NCBI GenBank assembly: GCA_026182355.1
Contig: JAPFBL010000119.1
Location: forward strand, 888,501-952,500
Length of the DNA: 64,000 bases
Source: Hermatobates lingyangjiaoensis
Taxonomy: Eukaryota > Arthropoda > Insecta > Hemiptera > Hermatobatidae
Direction of reading: 5' to 3'
Below, piece after piece: positions 21,034 to 33,303 of the stretch; within the stretch, counting starts at the first letter, position 1; each line of letters opens with the position of its first letter. Below the pieces are notes generated by a model. That model was given only the letters and a program-made list of their open reading frames with translations. It was not told where the DNA came from and made no database searches. A program made the translations under genes and the position numbers.

Positions 21034-23834
21034 TAGAATCATTAAATTTGAATATTGGACCTCAAAAAACCATTAAAATACGAATTCAACGATTATAAAT
21101 ATATATAGATATAGATACTTCATTGAATTCCTTTTATACTTATAATCTAGTTAAACTTCTCGTTAACTTTTCTAGTTTTCTTGTTTCATTTTTCCAAACT
21201 TCAGGATTTACTAGATTATTAGTACAAAAAGATTCAGTGAGTTATTAGAGAAATTCTGCTCCCTAATTATCTTGTATTTAAAAAGCTACGTATATTGATT
21301 ATTTTTTTATTAATTTTAAGTGCCTGAAAAGGAGGGTTGGATAAGAGTAATTGTTGAAATAAATATCACAAGCAAATATACAAATCATAAATAAGAGAAT
21401 GTCAGCATGTGAATACTGTTCACTGAAATATACTTGTCACAGCGAGTTATTGCAGCCTCGAAGGAATGCTGAGCATGTGAAAGGGGTTAAGGATTTCAAG
21501 TATTTCTGGCTGGTTGCCAAGTTCTTGATGAATAATGCTCGGAGAACTTAGGAGGCGACAGCTGCAAAACAAGTGTTAGACGACACTGTCACCATTAAGG
21601 AGCTTATCAACTTTAACGGTAAGAAAAATAAACAGGACGCATTTAGAAGAAAGGTATAGTTAAACCATTGATTGGATAGGAAATATGACAAATGTTATTA
21701 CAAATCGCCAGATGATACTGGGTCCAGTAATATCTTGAGTATATTTAGAGACTGATAGAGATTGAGAGGTGTTCCTCCGGCTGTTTCACTGGAGCCTTCA
21801 ACAAGAAAGGAAAACTAATTTAGAAGACAGAAAAGTCGAATTTATCATAAATCAATCAGAAAAGAGAGTTTTATGACATAATATGTTTGAAAATTGGGTC
21901 ATTTTCTTAGCTTTTCAAATAAAAACTTCAGCCATATATGTATTACATATTTTAGGCCAGTGTTTCACACATGGTGATAGAAATTGAAGATTCGAATCAT
22001 GTGATGATACTAAGCATCTTGAGCACTTAGTCCTTCGCAGATGTCGTACAGCTTTCAGAACCAAGCCTATACTTTTTTAGGTATCTGCTAATAAACTCTA
22101 CTCTAATAAACATAAGTGAGGTAAATTTTATAACCCCCCAAAAAAGTGATTCAGCCATAACTAATAAAGTTGACCAATAGCAAATAAGCAACCCTTCCCG
22201 ACCATAAAACAGTACTAAAGTTGAAAGCCTATCGTTTGAAACAGACAAACATTTGTAACAACTACACAATTATACCTTATATAAACAATGCTATTACCTT
22301 AGGAGTATGTTAGTCCTAACAAGAAACATTATTAAATTACTTCGTTCGTGGCAAAGCCTTCCTTGGAAATTATACACTTTTGTGTCTAATAGAAATTTAA
22401 TAATTCTCTACTATTATATTAAATAAAACTTGTTTATTTTGAAAGGAACATAAGTTACTTTGATTGTAAATTGAGCTATTGAAAAGTCTGATGTTTAAAG
22501 ATATGTTGTAACATATTTATACCAAATTGTAACATGTTCAAGGTAACATGATATGTACTCAGATTTGATTGTATTCAATCCAGAGATATGAGATTGTCAT
22601 TCTCAATAATAGTATTTTTTAGTTGTGATAAAGCTACTTAGTCCTCTTAGGAAACAAATAGTTAATATATATCGATGTAAAAAAATACAAAAATAGAGTT
22701 AACAGTATAATATAATAAAATAAAAATATAATGAAGTTATGTAAAACCTAATGTCAGAATAATCATTCTAAAAAGGTCTTGTGACCTCCCCTCCTGGGAA
22801 GGTAAAGGCCTTTTGGCATATATAAAGTCTTTCGTTAAAGAAAAAGAATAAGAGACATTTTGTATTTTTTTATGTTGAAATATGCAATAACCTAACATGG
22901 ACATGACATAGATTTTTAAAACCACATAATTTAAAAGCGTAATGAAGAATATTGTGATTCATGATTAAAAAAAAGGTTATTGTATTTTTTAATGACTATG
23001 ACAAATTCAGCGTTAAATGAAGAAACATTTAGAAAGAAAAAAAAAGATAATTATATTAATACAAATCTATCATCCATAAATTGAATTTAATAATACAGGA
23101 AAATGAGGTAACATTGTGCAATATTTTCTCCTAAACTAATACAACATTACAAATTAGGGCAAATTAAGCTTTGGCATAGTAGGGAATACCTTTAGGTCAT
23201 TTAGCAGTACGGCTGCTTCTATTCTTGTAAATCTTGCAATAATAATTTCCTTATCTGTATAAATGGAAATCTATTCGTGTGTGTGTTTTGTTTGATTGTG
23301 TGATTGTTTATTTGTTTCTTTTAGAAAGGCTCCTATATTTTCTTTACTGCCAAGGCTAAATTCGGCAAGTGTACTGCAAATTTTCCTACAAACAATTCAG
23401 AAGCTCTGGCTGAGTATACATAATTGGATAAAAGTATTAATGTATAAGAAGTAGCCATTTTGTAGATAACCTGAACGGGTCTTCCTGTGTGCGCGCTATA
23501 AAATGGATTTGTACAGGGATACAAATTGGGATTTAATTGTGATACAAATAATACCCTGTGAAGCTCAATAGAATTATTTTTTTATACTAATTAGTAACAA
23601 TTAATTCTGTCATTACTACTAATGAACGCATAACTAATTACGTCTTAAAGCCCTTTGTGGAGGAATTTTTAGATTATATCTAAGCCTAAATCCATGTAAA
23701 AATAAATAGCTTAAAGAAATTTCAATCTCCACACAGTCGATTTTATCTGTTAACATAAAATGTCAAAACTTCAAAAAAATTCTTTAACGTTAAACTTGAC
23801 TAATTATTTACATTTCTTTAACATGATAATAAGA
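20362..23834. other. AT-rich intronic DNA
   Basis: Holds a (CATA)n/(TA)n tract at 21001-21033 and otherwise no identified repeat. At about 21470-21620 the plus strand has a broken protein-like stretch (GVKDFKYFWLVAKFL, LDDTVTIKELINF) ending at GGTAAG; no family was recognised and there is at least one stop inside. Confidence 0.35.
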
Positions 23835-23960
23835 TTTCACAATAAACACGTGAAACAAAAATCAACGCCCAAACCATTATAAGAAAATGAAAAATAAACT
23901 TAGATCTTCGTTTGTCAGAGTTAAATCTCAACTCAACGTGGTGCAGGTGTTCTTCGAAAT
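23835..23960 (-). mobile_element. family E module, diverged
   Basis: Minus-strand unit: CACGTGAAACAAAAATCAAC, CCAAACCATTATAAG, CTTAGATCTTCG, TCAGAGTTAAATCTCAACT. The central stem II region is deleted, so no ribozyme remains. Confidence 0.6.
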
Positions 23961-25059
23961 CAGTCTGTTTTTCAAGTTTCAGTTCTGATGATGTTTCATT
24001 ACTTTGAACTTTTTTTCCATTATTGAAATCAAGAAGTGTAAGTTTAGAACTCTGACATATATAACTTTCACCTATGATTCTGTTTATTCTAAAGGAAATA
24101 GTTAGACTTTTTTTTTTTTATTCAGCACTTATTTTAGTGATGGGCAAATCACACTACCAGATTTATAGAAAACGTTTAAAACAATTTTTTCAATATTAAT
24201 CGATATAACTGTAAATTCATAGACGTTCTTTTATTGACTATTAGAAATTATATTTCCAAGTATAAAACTTGATTCATGAATTAATTAAGTGTAATAATTT
24301 AATTTCAGCGAATTGCAATTCACTAGAATATTAACATAAATTGTCATCAGTACAGATATGATAAAACACAATTACCAGCATTGTAAGGAAAAAAAAATAT
24401 ATTTATTTATTTTTTTCCAAAACATTTCTGGTAGGCTGCCAACAAATTGGCGATATAGAAGATGAATTGTTTTTTTTTGTCTTTAGTTGCGAAAGGTTGA
24501 AATAATGAACTAAACAAATTTTTAGTTTCTGTGTTAAGCTAGGAAATATTTCAAAACCCTTTGGCATAAGGATTTAATTTTCAAGCTACCTAGGACTTGA
24601 TTATTGATAGAATAACAGTTGACCTTGCGTTTATAGTCTAAAAAGATATGTCACGCGACAAAATACTTAGAGCATCCACATGGCCGGCCATCTTAGATCT
24701 TAAATAAAAGAAATGGTTTTTCACTAAATCTTATTGTCCAAAAAAAGTACCAAACATTTTGTTATACAGATTGCATGTTAGATTATTGTTCATATTTCGT
24801 CAACTTTTGTTTTGATTATAAATATTCATATGCTGACAGATTGAAAAAAAGTAGGACTTCTACAGGATTTTAAAAGAAATTACTCATAATTACAAAATAT
24901 TTATGAACATGTTTCATGTAATTATAATCTATTTTTCACTAATTCATTAAAACTAATAAAGAGAAAATATAAAATGACGAATAGTAATACGAAGTAATGC
25001 AAAATTATAATTCTAATAAATAGATTTTGATGCTATCAAAAAGTTTATAATAGGTGGCC
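23961..25059. other. AT-rich DNA, nothing recognised
   Basis: No gene, RNA motif or repeat family identified. Confidence 0.4.
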
Positions 25060-25640
25060 AATTCCTACTAAGCCTTTAGTTGAAGGAATACCATACTGGC
25101 CTAAAGGCCTGGGTCGTCCCCCCCCACCCACTCCGAAGGAGAAGTGTTCATTGACCCGAGACCAGACTTCACCTAAGTCAGTACCATTTTCCAAGTACAC
25201 CTGCCAAACCATGGACTTTTACCTTATGGTAATGTATGAGAGACTAGCTCCCAAGAAAATACAGCGTCTCTTTAGAGATTCTGTACCCTTCCGGGATGAC
25301 GAACCACAGCCCCCACGAGTCCATTGCCAATCACAGGGCATGCAGAATGACATAAGAATTCCCGCATGACATCCTCCACCCCCCACTCTTAAATAGTATT
25401 TTAAGAGATATCGGGTAGAACTCCGGACCCAGGTCCTACTGAGCCTATCTTAGCTACAGGTGAGGTCAGTGGTCATAAATCCTTCCACCTGTTAGCCAGT
25501 ATATGCAATCAGAGTAACCTGTTCCCACATTCGCGGCGAGGACGCCGACTGATATTCACACGGGAATTAGGAGGTCTCCTACCCACAGAAGGAGAACACT
25601 CCCGGGGAAGAGGCCCTTGGGCCCTTGTGCATGGGTCCTT
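25060..25640 (-). repeat. GC-rich repeat with tRNA-like boxes, copy 2
   Basis: Inverted relative to the copy at 7240-7620. In the minus sense it has CCTGTAGCTAAGATAGG, matching the A-box-like word there, and GAGTTCTACCC at the B-box position. Other shared words are TTTTAAGAG and GGTCAGTGG. A 72-codon plus frame at 25151-25366 is not recognised. The family may be a SINE or the leader of a larger retroelement. Confidence 0.5.
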
Positions 25641-26129
25641 GTGCAAAAAGTACATAACAAGTTAATACATTTTGGAATAAAATATATTTATATTTATTAT
25701 TATACTATGACCAATAAATACTTGGACCCACATTTTTTATATAATGTAAAAATATATAGGCAAAAAAATTAAGAAATATCAACATAATTGCAGAAAAAAG
25801 AAAAAAGAAACAATTCTAACTTTTTTTTAACCATAAATAATGGGTGTTTCTTGAAAATTAGAATTTTTTAAACCAGAAAGTATGAAATTCTCGTCGAACT
25901 AAATAAATTGAAAAGTCTTTAGAAGAACGTGAAGTTTGCAAATTTTAGTCTCTGTAATGTAATTTCCATATCAAACGAGAATTAGCTCTGGAGATAACAG
26001 GATATATGAACCCCGCATAATTAATCTTCGTATATATTAAGAAAGAAAATTCATAAAAACAAACTTAAAAGAAGTTGTTACATTTTTCCATACATATAAT
26101 TCAATACTAAATAAATTCATGTTTAGTGA

Positions 26130-26730
26130 AAAATGTGGGGTGGAGTTGATCGCCTGCACGTGGTGTCCCCTAGTGTTGACCAAACGATCAACACAAGGTT
26201 CTCATTTAAACTCGCAACAAGTAACGTAATAAGATACTTAAAATGCAACCCTTTGGGATATCACAAGGGCTCCCAAATCCACACCCATCGCTGCAATGGA
26301 CGACTAGACGCAGGTGGAACCGATTCAGATCAGCCAGAACAAACTGACACTAAATTTTAGAAAAGATATAAAAGGACTTGGAACTTCAGGAGCTCACAGC
26401 ATCCAAAGTGAATCAAACCCATACGTACTGAGATCTGCCCTGCAAACAACCCACTCAAACTTCCCAATGGAAGACTGGGTACAAATTTATACTGATGGGT
26501 CATCCACTTCCAAAGAGAGGCACAGGTGCCGACTTTCATTGCCCACTTTTTGAGGACTCCTCAAAAAGTCTCTTGAGCTTTCAAAGATTATCCAACCTTC
26601 CAACGCAGTGTTCTAGAAGACTCTATGGCTGCCATTACAAGAATTACAAATAACAATACGACTGAAAGCCCAAAAACACATGCCTCAAAAACCAAAAAAA
26701 CAAAGAAAACTGGAGGATTCCTCAAATAAC
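26130..26730 (+). pseudogene. non-LTR retrotransposon fragment with RNase H motif
   Basis: MEDWVQIYTDGSSTSK (about 26467-26514) carries the RNase H signature Y-T-D-G-S. A frame change later the text continues GTGADFHCPLFEDSSKSL and ELSKI, the glycine-rich strand that follows in Jockey/R1-type RNase H domains, then DSMAAITRI around the expected second catalytic acid. The upstream sequence to 26130 is open in pieces but unassigned. Several frameshifts; dead copy. Confidence 0.7.
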
Positions 26731-28417
26731 AAGAGCTAGACAAAACTAGCAACAGAATCACCAATCAATCAGGTCTAAAACGCCTATTACTGAACAAGTC
26801 TACCATTTGCTTGCATGCACGGTTCTCGACCACAACTGTACAGACAAAGGAGAAGACGAAAGGATGGCTTATACTGGTCAGCGCACCACCTGATGGCTCA
26901 ACAGCCAAGAGTGGGCATTGACCAGCAAGGAAGTATTTTTGAGAAAAATTCACAAGGTAACCAAATAATATCAGAAGATATATAAAATTTGTAAAAAGTT
27001 ATGCAAACTTGTTTTGCATATTCTAGCTTTAATTAAAGAAAAATATCAATATAGTAATCTGAAGCAGTGATATACAACAGATGACGTATATTATTCTACG
27101 TTATAAAAGTGAACGTCACCTAAATAGGAGTAAATACAAGCACATAAAATGGCAAAATGTAGACATTGGCGTATTATATTAAATTAATCTTCAGTACAAT
27201 AAATTGCAATGATTTTTTGTACATCACTATAAAGTTAGTAAAATAAAAATTGTATCCTTGACAGCTGAATCCAACCACTATAACAAAAAATTGCTGCAAT
27301 TGTCTTTGACAACTTATTACATACATTTTGGACAGCTGAACTAAAGCATTATTACATAAAACACTTCTTATTCATGATTTTTTTATTGATTTCCATTTTT
27401 ATAATTAATAGTTCTCTTTAATCCACGATATTCTTTTTTCTTCTTTTTATATTTTTACATACATGCAAACTTTATTCTTCGCTTATGCAAAATATGTAAA
27501 ATATTACCAGTTGACTTGAATTACTTTCGGAATTAGTTGGAATCACGTTTGGAAGTTTGAAATAATTTAAGTTACATATACACTTGTTTTCCATGCTCTC
27601 ACTCTTTCTCACTCTCCCTCTTGTCTCTCTGACACATACGCAAGTGGATACACATACAAATATATATTTACATTACTTATGTCATGCCCATCTCAATAAT
27701 GGAGTATAAGGATTGTATCAGACTATAGTAATGTAAGAGTAACAGTGTAATGTAATTCAACAGTAGATTGCAGGTCCTACCTTAGTTCTGACCTTAGTAT
27801 TTCCATATGGGTATAGAGACTATTGTGCATACCGCAAGATTACATGGACAGAATATAAAGCAGTATCAAGCCTGCACAGTATCAGATGCTCCTTACAGAT
27901 CCCTATTTTAACAAACACGAGATAGGTAAAATTCACAACTCTTGATATAAAATTTATCCAGTCATTTAACTGATTTTCACAGACAACTAATGAAAAAATA
28001 AAGAAACAAAAAAATCCATGCAATACTTACAACTTATATAATTGCGATGATGAAAGAAAATTAAAACTGAGATATCACTGCACAAATAGACTTGAGTAAT
28101 CAAGGAGGTTAATTCGACTAAGCAAAAGTAAGGCAAAATCATGATGGGAGTAATGGGGTCACCAGAGTCTGTTTGTTATTGGTGAAACACTAAGCAGGTG
28201 CTGCAACTGCTTTCATTAACTGTTTATTATTAATAAAGAAAATATTGAATTGTACCATTACTGTAATACAAATCCAAGTTTATTAACTAAAGCAGATCAC
28301 CATGAAGCAATCGTTAATCTTATTAGCTTACATTGAAAAATTTCGCCAGATTTTATTATACTTCGATAAAACATTCACTATCCATGCATCTGTGCTTGCC
28401 GAACCATATATATATAT
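26731..28417. other. AT-rich DNA, nothing recognised
   Basis: A CT-rich patch at 27590-27640 and scattered A/T runs only. No exon or repeat family identified. Confidence 0.4.
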
Positions 28418-28644
28418 AACAATTAAAATAAGCAGTGACACATAAACTGAAACACAACGAAGACTCACTTTTCAATATTTTGACCGTAATGGCGGTCGTC
28501 CTCAGGAGAAGTGAATGACGGAGGGACGACAGTCAATATTACGGTCGAAATATTGAAAAGTGAGTCTTTGTTGTGTTTCAGTTGATGTGTCACTGCTTAT
28601 TTTAATTGTTATCTGTCCTGCCGGACCGTTTTTCGTTTATCATG
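28418..28644. mobile_element. palindromic hammerhead module, family B
   Basis: The left arm (minus, from AACAATTAAAATAAGCAG) has a complete-length ribozyme. The right arm (plus) repeats the 3' part and ends GGACCGTTTTTCGTTTATCA beside (TA)n. The arms match each other closely outside the middle. The right arm lost the CUGANGA half. A short TA tract lies on the left at about 28406-28416. Confidence 0.8.
28464..28515 (-). ncRNA. hammerhead ribozyme motif, family B, one core change
   Basis: Minus strand: core CUGAGGA (G at the variable N7), unpaired C, five-pair stem II GACCG/CGGUC, then AAA where GAA is expected (G12 to A), AUAU, U. Stem I is the longest in the window: UUCACUUCUC can pair with GAAAAGUGAG at nine of ten positions. 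The matching arm at 28545-28555 and the copy at 15511 keep GAA, so the change is private to this arm. Confidence 0.6.
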
Positions 28645-28684
28645 GTATATATATATATATATATATATATATACTATATATATA
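28645..28684. repeat. (TA)n tract
   Basis: About 40 bp of TA with one interruption, at the 3' end of the family B palindrome. Confidence 0.95.
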
Positions 28685-28689
28685 GTCCT

Positions 28690-28900
28690 TACCTGTCGTC
28701 GCAGCGACTCACTTCTTTGTCTCTCTTCCTGGAGTCGACGCGGTAGAGACGATATGTCTTCATTATGAAGACATATAGTAGTGAGTTCCTCAGTTGTTTT
28801 TGATGTGTGTTTATATGTATACAAGGAATTATTTAAAACAATTCCACGAATAAATAGACTAATTGACAGAAAGTAAACACATACAAGGAACCACAAAAAC
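28690..28900 (+). mobile_element. family D-like module, diverged
   Basis: Contains GCGACTCACTTCTTTGTC, CTTCCTGGAGTCGACG, then ACATATAGTAGTGAGTTCC as in family D at 38.2 and 40.9 kb. A local inverted repeat (ATGTCTTCATTATGAAGACAT) has replaced the ribozyme stem II. No intact core. Confidence 0.55.
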
Positions 28901-30136
28901 TCACTATTGTATTTTTATATTAGTATGATTTTATAGCAGTGTATGAGGAGTCCATCATTATTAGGGGGGAAGATGTGAGTCAATCTGAAGGCGAACGAGG
29001 AAGAGTCCTAGTTTATGTTGTTATCTGTTTCCATGGAAGTATAATCATTGCCGATATGACACCAATTTTTATTTTAACAGTTTAAAAAGAGACGAGTGTG
29101 CGTATGAGTAAGCAGAGAAGTCGGAAGAAAATTTTTTAATTGCATTATACCCGTACATTAGAGTCAATGTCTTAACAAAGGGCGACTTTTTATTCTAGAT
29201 GAAACGTTCGACGGTTGTCGGACCTCCACTCCGTCCGTTGGTTGTTTGGTGTAGAGATTGTTATATCCATTTACCCCAGTATGAGTAAATACCACACAAT
29301 ACCAACTAATGAGTTAGAATGTTGTTTCATCAGGAGGAAAAGGAGCACAGATAGATAACTAGAGAGGTAGATGTTTAATTGTATCTAAGAAGACAACTGA
29401 TATTAATGCTCAGTATATTCTAAAGAAGTTAACTGTATTGTTTGAGTGTATATTCAGTGATTACACATGTTTGTTTGAGAATAATTACAGAAAATAATCA
29501 TACTTTTTGTATATTTAACCAGCTAAAATCATGTTACAGACAAAAAAGAGGATGCTGTCTGAAAATGTGCTATTGTGAAATGGAAGAGGTAATTTATGAA
29601 AAGTATGAATTATGAGGAGTGAACGAAAAACAGAGAACAAGTGAGTGTGTACTGTGCTAGCAGAGACTTAAAAAAAGACTGAGAGGGACGAACAGTCAAA
29701 GAACAAGGAAGAGAGAGAGAGAGAGATGGAGGACTAGAGAGGGAAGAGAGAGAGCTAGTGTTTGAGAATTTAATAGACTCAGTAAAAAGAGCTGTAATTG
29801 TTATGAAAGAAGTGAAAGAAACAATATATGAGGGAAAGAAAGTGCCCGTCTTTCTTATAATATATAAACAGTTCTAAGAATACAAGAAAGAGAGAGATCA
29901 ATATTATAAGCACAGCAGTGTGTAAAGAACGATTTCATTCCTGAGACACATAAAGACAGATAAATCAGAATAGATTTAGAATGAAATAAAACCAGAGATG
30001 ATCTACTGCAGAAGGGGGGGGGGGGCTTGGGAGGCACAAATTGTATCTGAAGATATATGTATGCATTGATTGAATAATACAGCAGCATCTTCATTCACGA
30101 CCATCTTACTGGTGTCTTCAATCTTCCTCTATTCTG
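28901..30136. other. intronic DNA with purine-rich runs
   Basis: A (GA)n-rich stretch at about 29700-29760 and a run of ten G at about 30017-30026. At 29325-29350 a minus-strand CCTGATGAAACAAC word recalls the hammerhead core but is incomplete. No exon recognised. Confidence 0.4.
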
Positions 30137-30310
30137 GCTAGAGTCTCCATAAAAGCTGTCCAATGGACATTGGACAGCTTTTAGGGGTTAATAAGCGAGC
30201 TTTTGACTAAACACTGGTCATCTTCAGGTTGAACAAGGGAAACAGGTGTGGGCTACATTGCAATGACTATTGGACAATTTTGTGGTGACTCCAGCCAGAG
30301 GAGAGGAATA
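30137..30310. repeat. nested inverted repeat with decayed hammerhead motif
   Basis: Outer arms CTGGCTAGAGTCTCCA... and ...TGGTGACTCCAGCCAG pair imperfectly. Inside lies a perfect inverted repeat built on AGCTGTCCAATG (30150-30182). On the minus strand at about 30195-30225 are CUGAAGA, an unpaired U, GAC/GUC, AAA in place of GAA, then the self-complementary AGCU and C. This looks like one more, dead, hammerhead family. Confidence 0.5.
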
Positions 30311-31990
30311 TTGCTACGAAAATTGAAGAAACCAGCAAAAGGTTGTGAATGCTGATACTGCTGTATCATTCAACAATACATGCCTAAGAGAAGACTTGCT
30401 ACTAATACAGTAAATATATACATAGATATATCCAAAGAAATCTTTGTATAATGAGAAATGAAGGAAGAAGAGAGTGATAGAAATATACGGAATGAATGTT
30501 AGAGGAAGGGCTAATTCTAAATTGTTAGTGTAGAAGAGAGAGAGAAGGAAGGCGGTAGAGAGCTAGCAACGGAAAAGAGGAGCAGATAGATGTGCGTGCA
30601 GTAACGCATGCACATACACCCCTGAGTCTTCAATTACATGCGAGTTCTACACCCAATATATAATTCCAAAGAAATCATGCAATTGCGGATAACGTAACTA
30701 AGCGGCGCAAATAATATACTTGTTTGTCCATCAGGAAATAAGAATCGTTGTCAGCAAATATTTCTAAACAAATAACACAAATTAAGATAGAAATATGAAG
30801 TGAAATCAAATGCAGTGTTAGAAGTTTGCCTTGTCCATATCCTCATGCCGTAACAATTTTTTCTGGTGGGATTTCTCCTCTTGTATTCATTTTTCCTTTC
30901 GATTCAAACTCTCCCTTCAATACAACATCTGTCCGCAAGTATTTTCATTTTCTACTCTCAAATAATTCATCCATAACTAGTACCAGATTTATATTTTTCA
31001 TTTCAACATCCTTTTCAACCAAAGTTTTTTTCTTTCTTTCCTTCCCAATAAATATTTTTTTAATGGAATAAACATAACTATAAGTAAAGTATAGTGATCA
31101 TGAAAAAAATCAATCTTGAGATTTTGACGGAATTACATGTTTTGAGGTCCCAGAAGTCGTTTTATGATTTTTTTTTCGATGACGTCTGTGTGTGTGTGGA
31201 TGAGTGGGTGCGTGAATATGTATCCAAAGTTTCTTACCACGGTACACTTCAAAATTTTTGATGGATCAAGTTGATATTTTACACAAAAATGGGCCTTATA
31301 GTGTTTGATGATCCCTATTGTTTGGGAGGAATTATGCATGATGGGAGAGTCACTTTTTTTTCTAGAAAGTACTCTAAACATGTAATAAGGAATATTAATG
31401 CAAGTATATTTTTGTATTTCATGATGATAAAACCAAGTTATGTTCTAATATTTTTTCTAAAATGTACCTTTATTATTGCAATAATACTGATTTGCGGATT
31501 ATACACGCAATTTAAATGAGTTAAAATTGTGGAAACATCATGCTTAGAATCTATTTACAAGAAAAATGAAAGTTATTTAATAATTAATTAAAAACACGAC
31601 TACTTTGCTTTCAAGAAAAGTGAAAGGTTAAATTAGACACAGTTTTTTTATTAACTAAGACTGGGAAGCAACTTTAGTCAAGGCGTTTTGAAGAGTTACA
31701 TTAAAGCAGGGGAGACAACCAAGCAGACTTATTAAAAAAAATAGAATTTCCCTTTGATTCTAAATGTTAACTACTAATTCAAAATAAAATATTAAATAAC
31801 AACACATAGATTTTTGTGAATTTATTATTTCTAAAGATTTAGTTTGTTAGAATGTGATATAATATTAGGCCCATTTTTTTCCCAATAATACCAATTTTTT
31901 CATTATTTTTTAACCTATTTTTGAACAAATGACGCCTAAACTTTTCTTTTTAATAACAAAAACAACTGAAATTTAAGTATTCCATTAAAA
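30311..31990. other. AT-rich intronic DNA, nothing recognised
   Basis: A GA-rich stretch at 30535-30560 and T-rich runs. The (TG)n-containing stretch near 31190 and the sequence after it are not assigned. No exon identified. Confidence 0.4.
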
Positions 31991-32001
31991 TGTTGGTTTA
32001 C

Positions 32002-32049
32002 CTGAAGAAGATCCTCTTCTAAAAACTTGATAAAATCAACGTCACGCAT
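32002..32049 (-). CDS. candidate first coding exon of the minus-strand gene
   Basis: Minus strand: GGC ATG at 32047-32049 opens a 16-codon frame, MRDVDFIKFLEEDLLQ, ending at CAG|GTAAAC (donor at 32000-32001). It ends in phase 0, matching the phase-0 start of the exon at 12565-12687, and the joined text EEDLLQ-VLSWL reads naturally as one amphipathic helix. The frame continues open upstream to a stop (VFSVRG before the Met), so an earlier start in a different transcript is possible. The surrounding 200 bp are clearly GC-richer than the rest of the window. No other exon was found between the two, which would make the intron about 19.3 kb. Confidence 0.6.
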
Positions 32050-32195
32050 GCCGCGAACAGAGAACACAGGAGGGCCGCTTCACATGTCCGAGCGATGCCG
32101 ACTGCCGGAGAAACCTGCCCCTCCAGTCGACTCAGGCAGTTTCTCGCTAATGCAGTCTTACTCATTCTTCCCTGCGGCCACAGCCCCACATCGTA
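32050..32195 (-). other. probable 5' untranslated leader of exon 1
   Basis: GC-richer sequence between the TATA box and the proposed start codon. A stop codon in frame with the exon lies just upstream (TGA within about 32080-32090). A long minus frame here (32019-32252) is in a different phase from the exon and begins upstream of the TATA box, so I do not count it as coding. Confidence 0.45.
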
Positions 32196-32218
32196 TCCTT
32201 TCACACCTACTAGTCTGC

Positions 32219-32228
32219 CTTTATAAAT
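32219..32228 (-). promoter_or_regulatory. TATA box, minus strand
   Basis: Minus-strand TTATAAAGG sits in a locally GC-rich setting, about 175 bp upstream of the proposed ATG. Transcription would begin near 32190-32197. No clear initiator motif is visible. TATA-like words are common in this AT-rich DNA, so support comes mainly from position. Confidence 0.45.
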
Positions 32229-32349
32229 CCAACCTAATACCTCACCTGTCATCTACTGTTCAACTCTTTCAATTCTTTTCCGGCGAAAAATACCCACGTG
32301 TTTTATTTTGTAAAAATTGTTTTCGTCTAAAAAATACGTCGTGATTTTA

Positions 32350-32910
32350 CTTTTGTTTATCTAATTATAAGAATGTTCTTCTTCATAAAAAAAAACTTAA
32401 ATTACAAGAAATATATATAACATAGGGCACATAGCAGAACAAAACTACTACATTTCAAATTCTAATTTATTATCAAATATGACAATAGAAGGAGTGAATA
32501 GGTAATAGGTAATAAAATCCCAATCATTACTTATAAATATTATAAGTTTCAAAATGTTCAGTTTGATACTGAGCTGGTTATTTAATAACACTAGTAAACT
32601 AAAAATTTGTTTCCCTAATGCAAAATTAACTTAGAATGAGGCAGGCATAAGAAAGCACTTAATGATTTTCCCAAGAGGACAACTATCTTGAGAAACAATT
32701 ATAACCAATAGCGTGATGAATAATGCATATTAAAATCACCATGGAATTGTATTTCTACGTGACTGAGGACAAGGTTGTTCTTGAAATAGATAAAAATTAT
32801 GCAGAGAAGAAATCAATAAAAATGATATAAGTATATCCGAAAATTTACAAGAAACAGCAATTAGAAATATGAACTAGTAATATAGCCACATACAATGTGA
32901 AACTAATAGT
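32350..32910. other. AT-rich DNA upstream of the gene
   Basis: No repeat family, RNA gene or exon identified. It ends at a short (TA)n, 32911-32928. Confidence 0.4.
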
Positions 32911-32928
32911 ATATATATATATATATAA

Positions 32929-33062
32929 CAGTTCAAAATGAAGATAAGTGGCACAGAAAGTAAAAGAAACACACTTACAGACTCATATTTTCGGGTACTC
33001 CGTCATCAGGAGAAAAGAGAAAGGAAGACCAAGCACGTTGTAGACGCAACGGCTAGTAACCC
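32929..33062 (-). mobile_element. family A-like hammerhead module, minus strand
   Basis: Lies between (TA)n tracts (32911-32928 and 33064-33081). Contains CACTTACAGACTCATATTTT, the ribozyme region and CAAGCACGTTGTAGACG, the last shared with the decayed module at 4870-4900. The ribozyme has core CUGAUGA (33003-33009), an unpaired C, a GG/CC stem II, GAA and the same non-symmetrical AAUAU seen at 20104. Confidence 0.65.
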
Positions 33063-33184
33063 ACTATATATATATATATACCATATGATTGGCTATTTGA
33101 CCAAATTGATTTTGCTCTTTGGACTCTATTGTATATTCTATATTCGAGATCCGGACCACTTATGCGATTTCATATAACAGTTCA

Positions 33185-33303
33185 AAATGAATGTCCTCTC
33201 TTCCTGTCTACTCTCCTGATGACGAACAACAGTTCGAAATATTGAATTCTGTAAGTGTTCTTTTTAGTCTCTTTTCTGTGTCGTGCTTTGTGTAATTTAA
33301 AGT
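33185..33303 (+). mobile_element. family C hammerhead module, plus strand
   Basis: Starts within TGTCCTCTCTTCCTG and ends GTGTAATTTAAAG at (TA)n 33304-33323. It is the inverted counterpart of the copy at 16889-17030, with no local partner arm. Confidence 0.75.
33208..33255 (+). ncRNA. hammerhead ribozyme motif, family C
   Basis: Core CUGAUGA (33216-33222), unpaired C (33223), stem II GAAC/GUUC (33224-33227, 33232-33235) with an AACA loop, GAA (33236-33238), self-complementary AUAU (33239-33242), U (33243). Stem I is two pairs, an internal loop and UAC/GUA further out. All core residues are intact. Confidence 0.65.

Noticed and set aside
32019..32252. 77-codon minus frame over the promoter and first exon
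   Set aside because: It is in a different phase from the spliceable exon, starts upstream of the TATA box and has no splice support.
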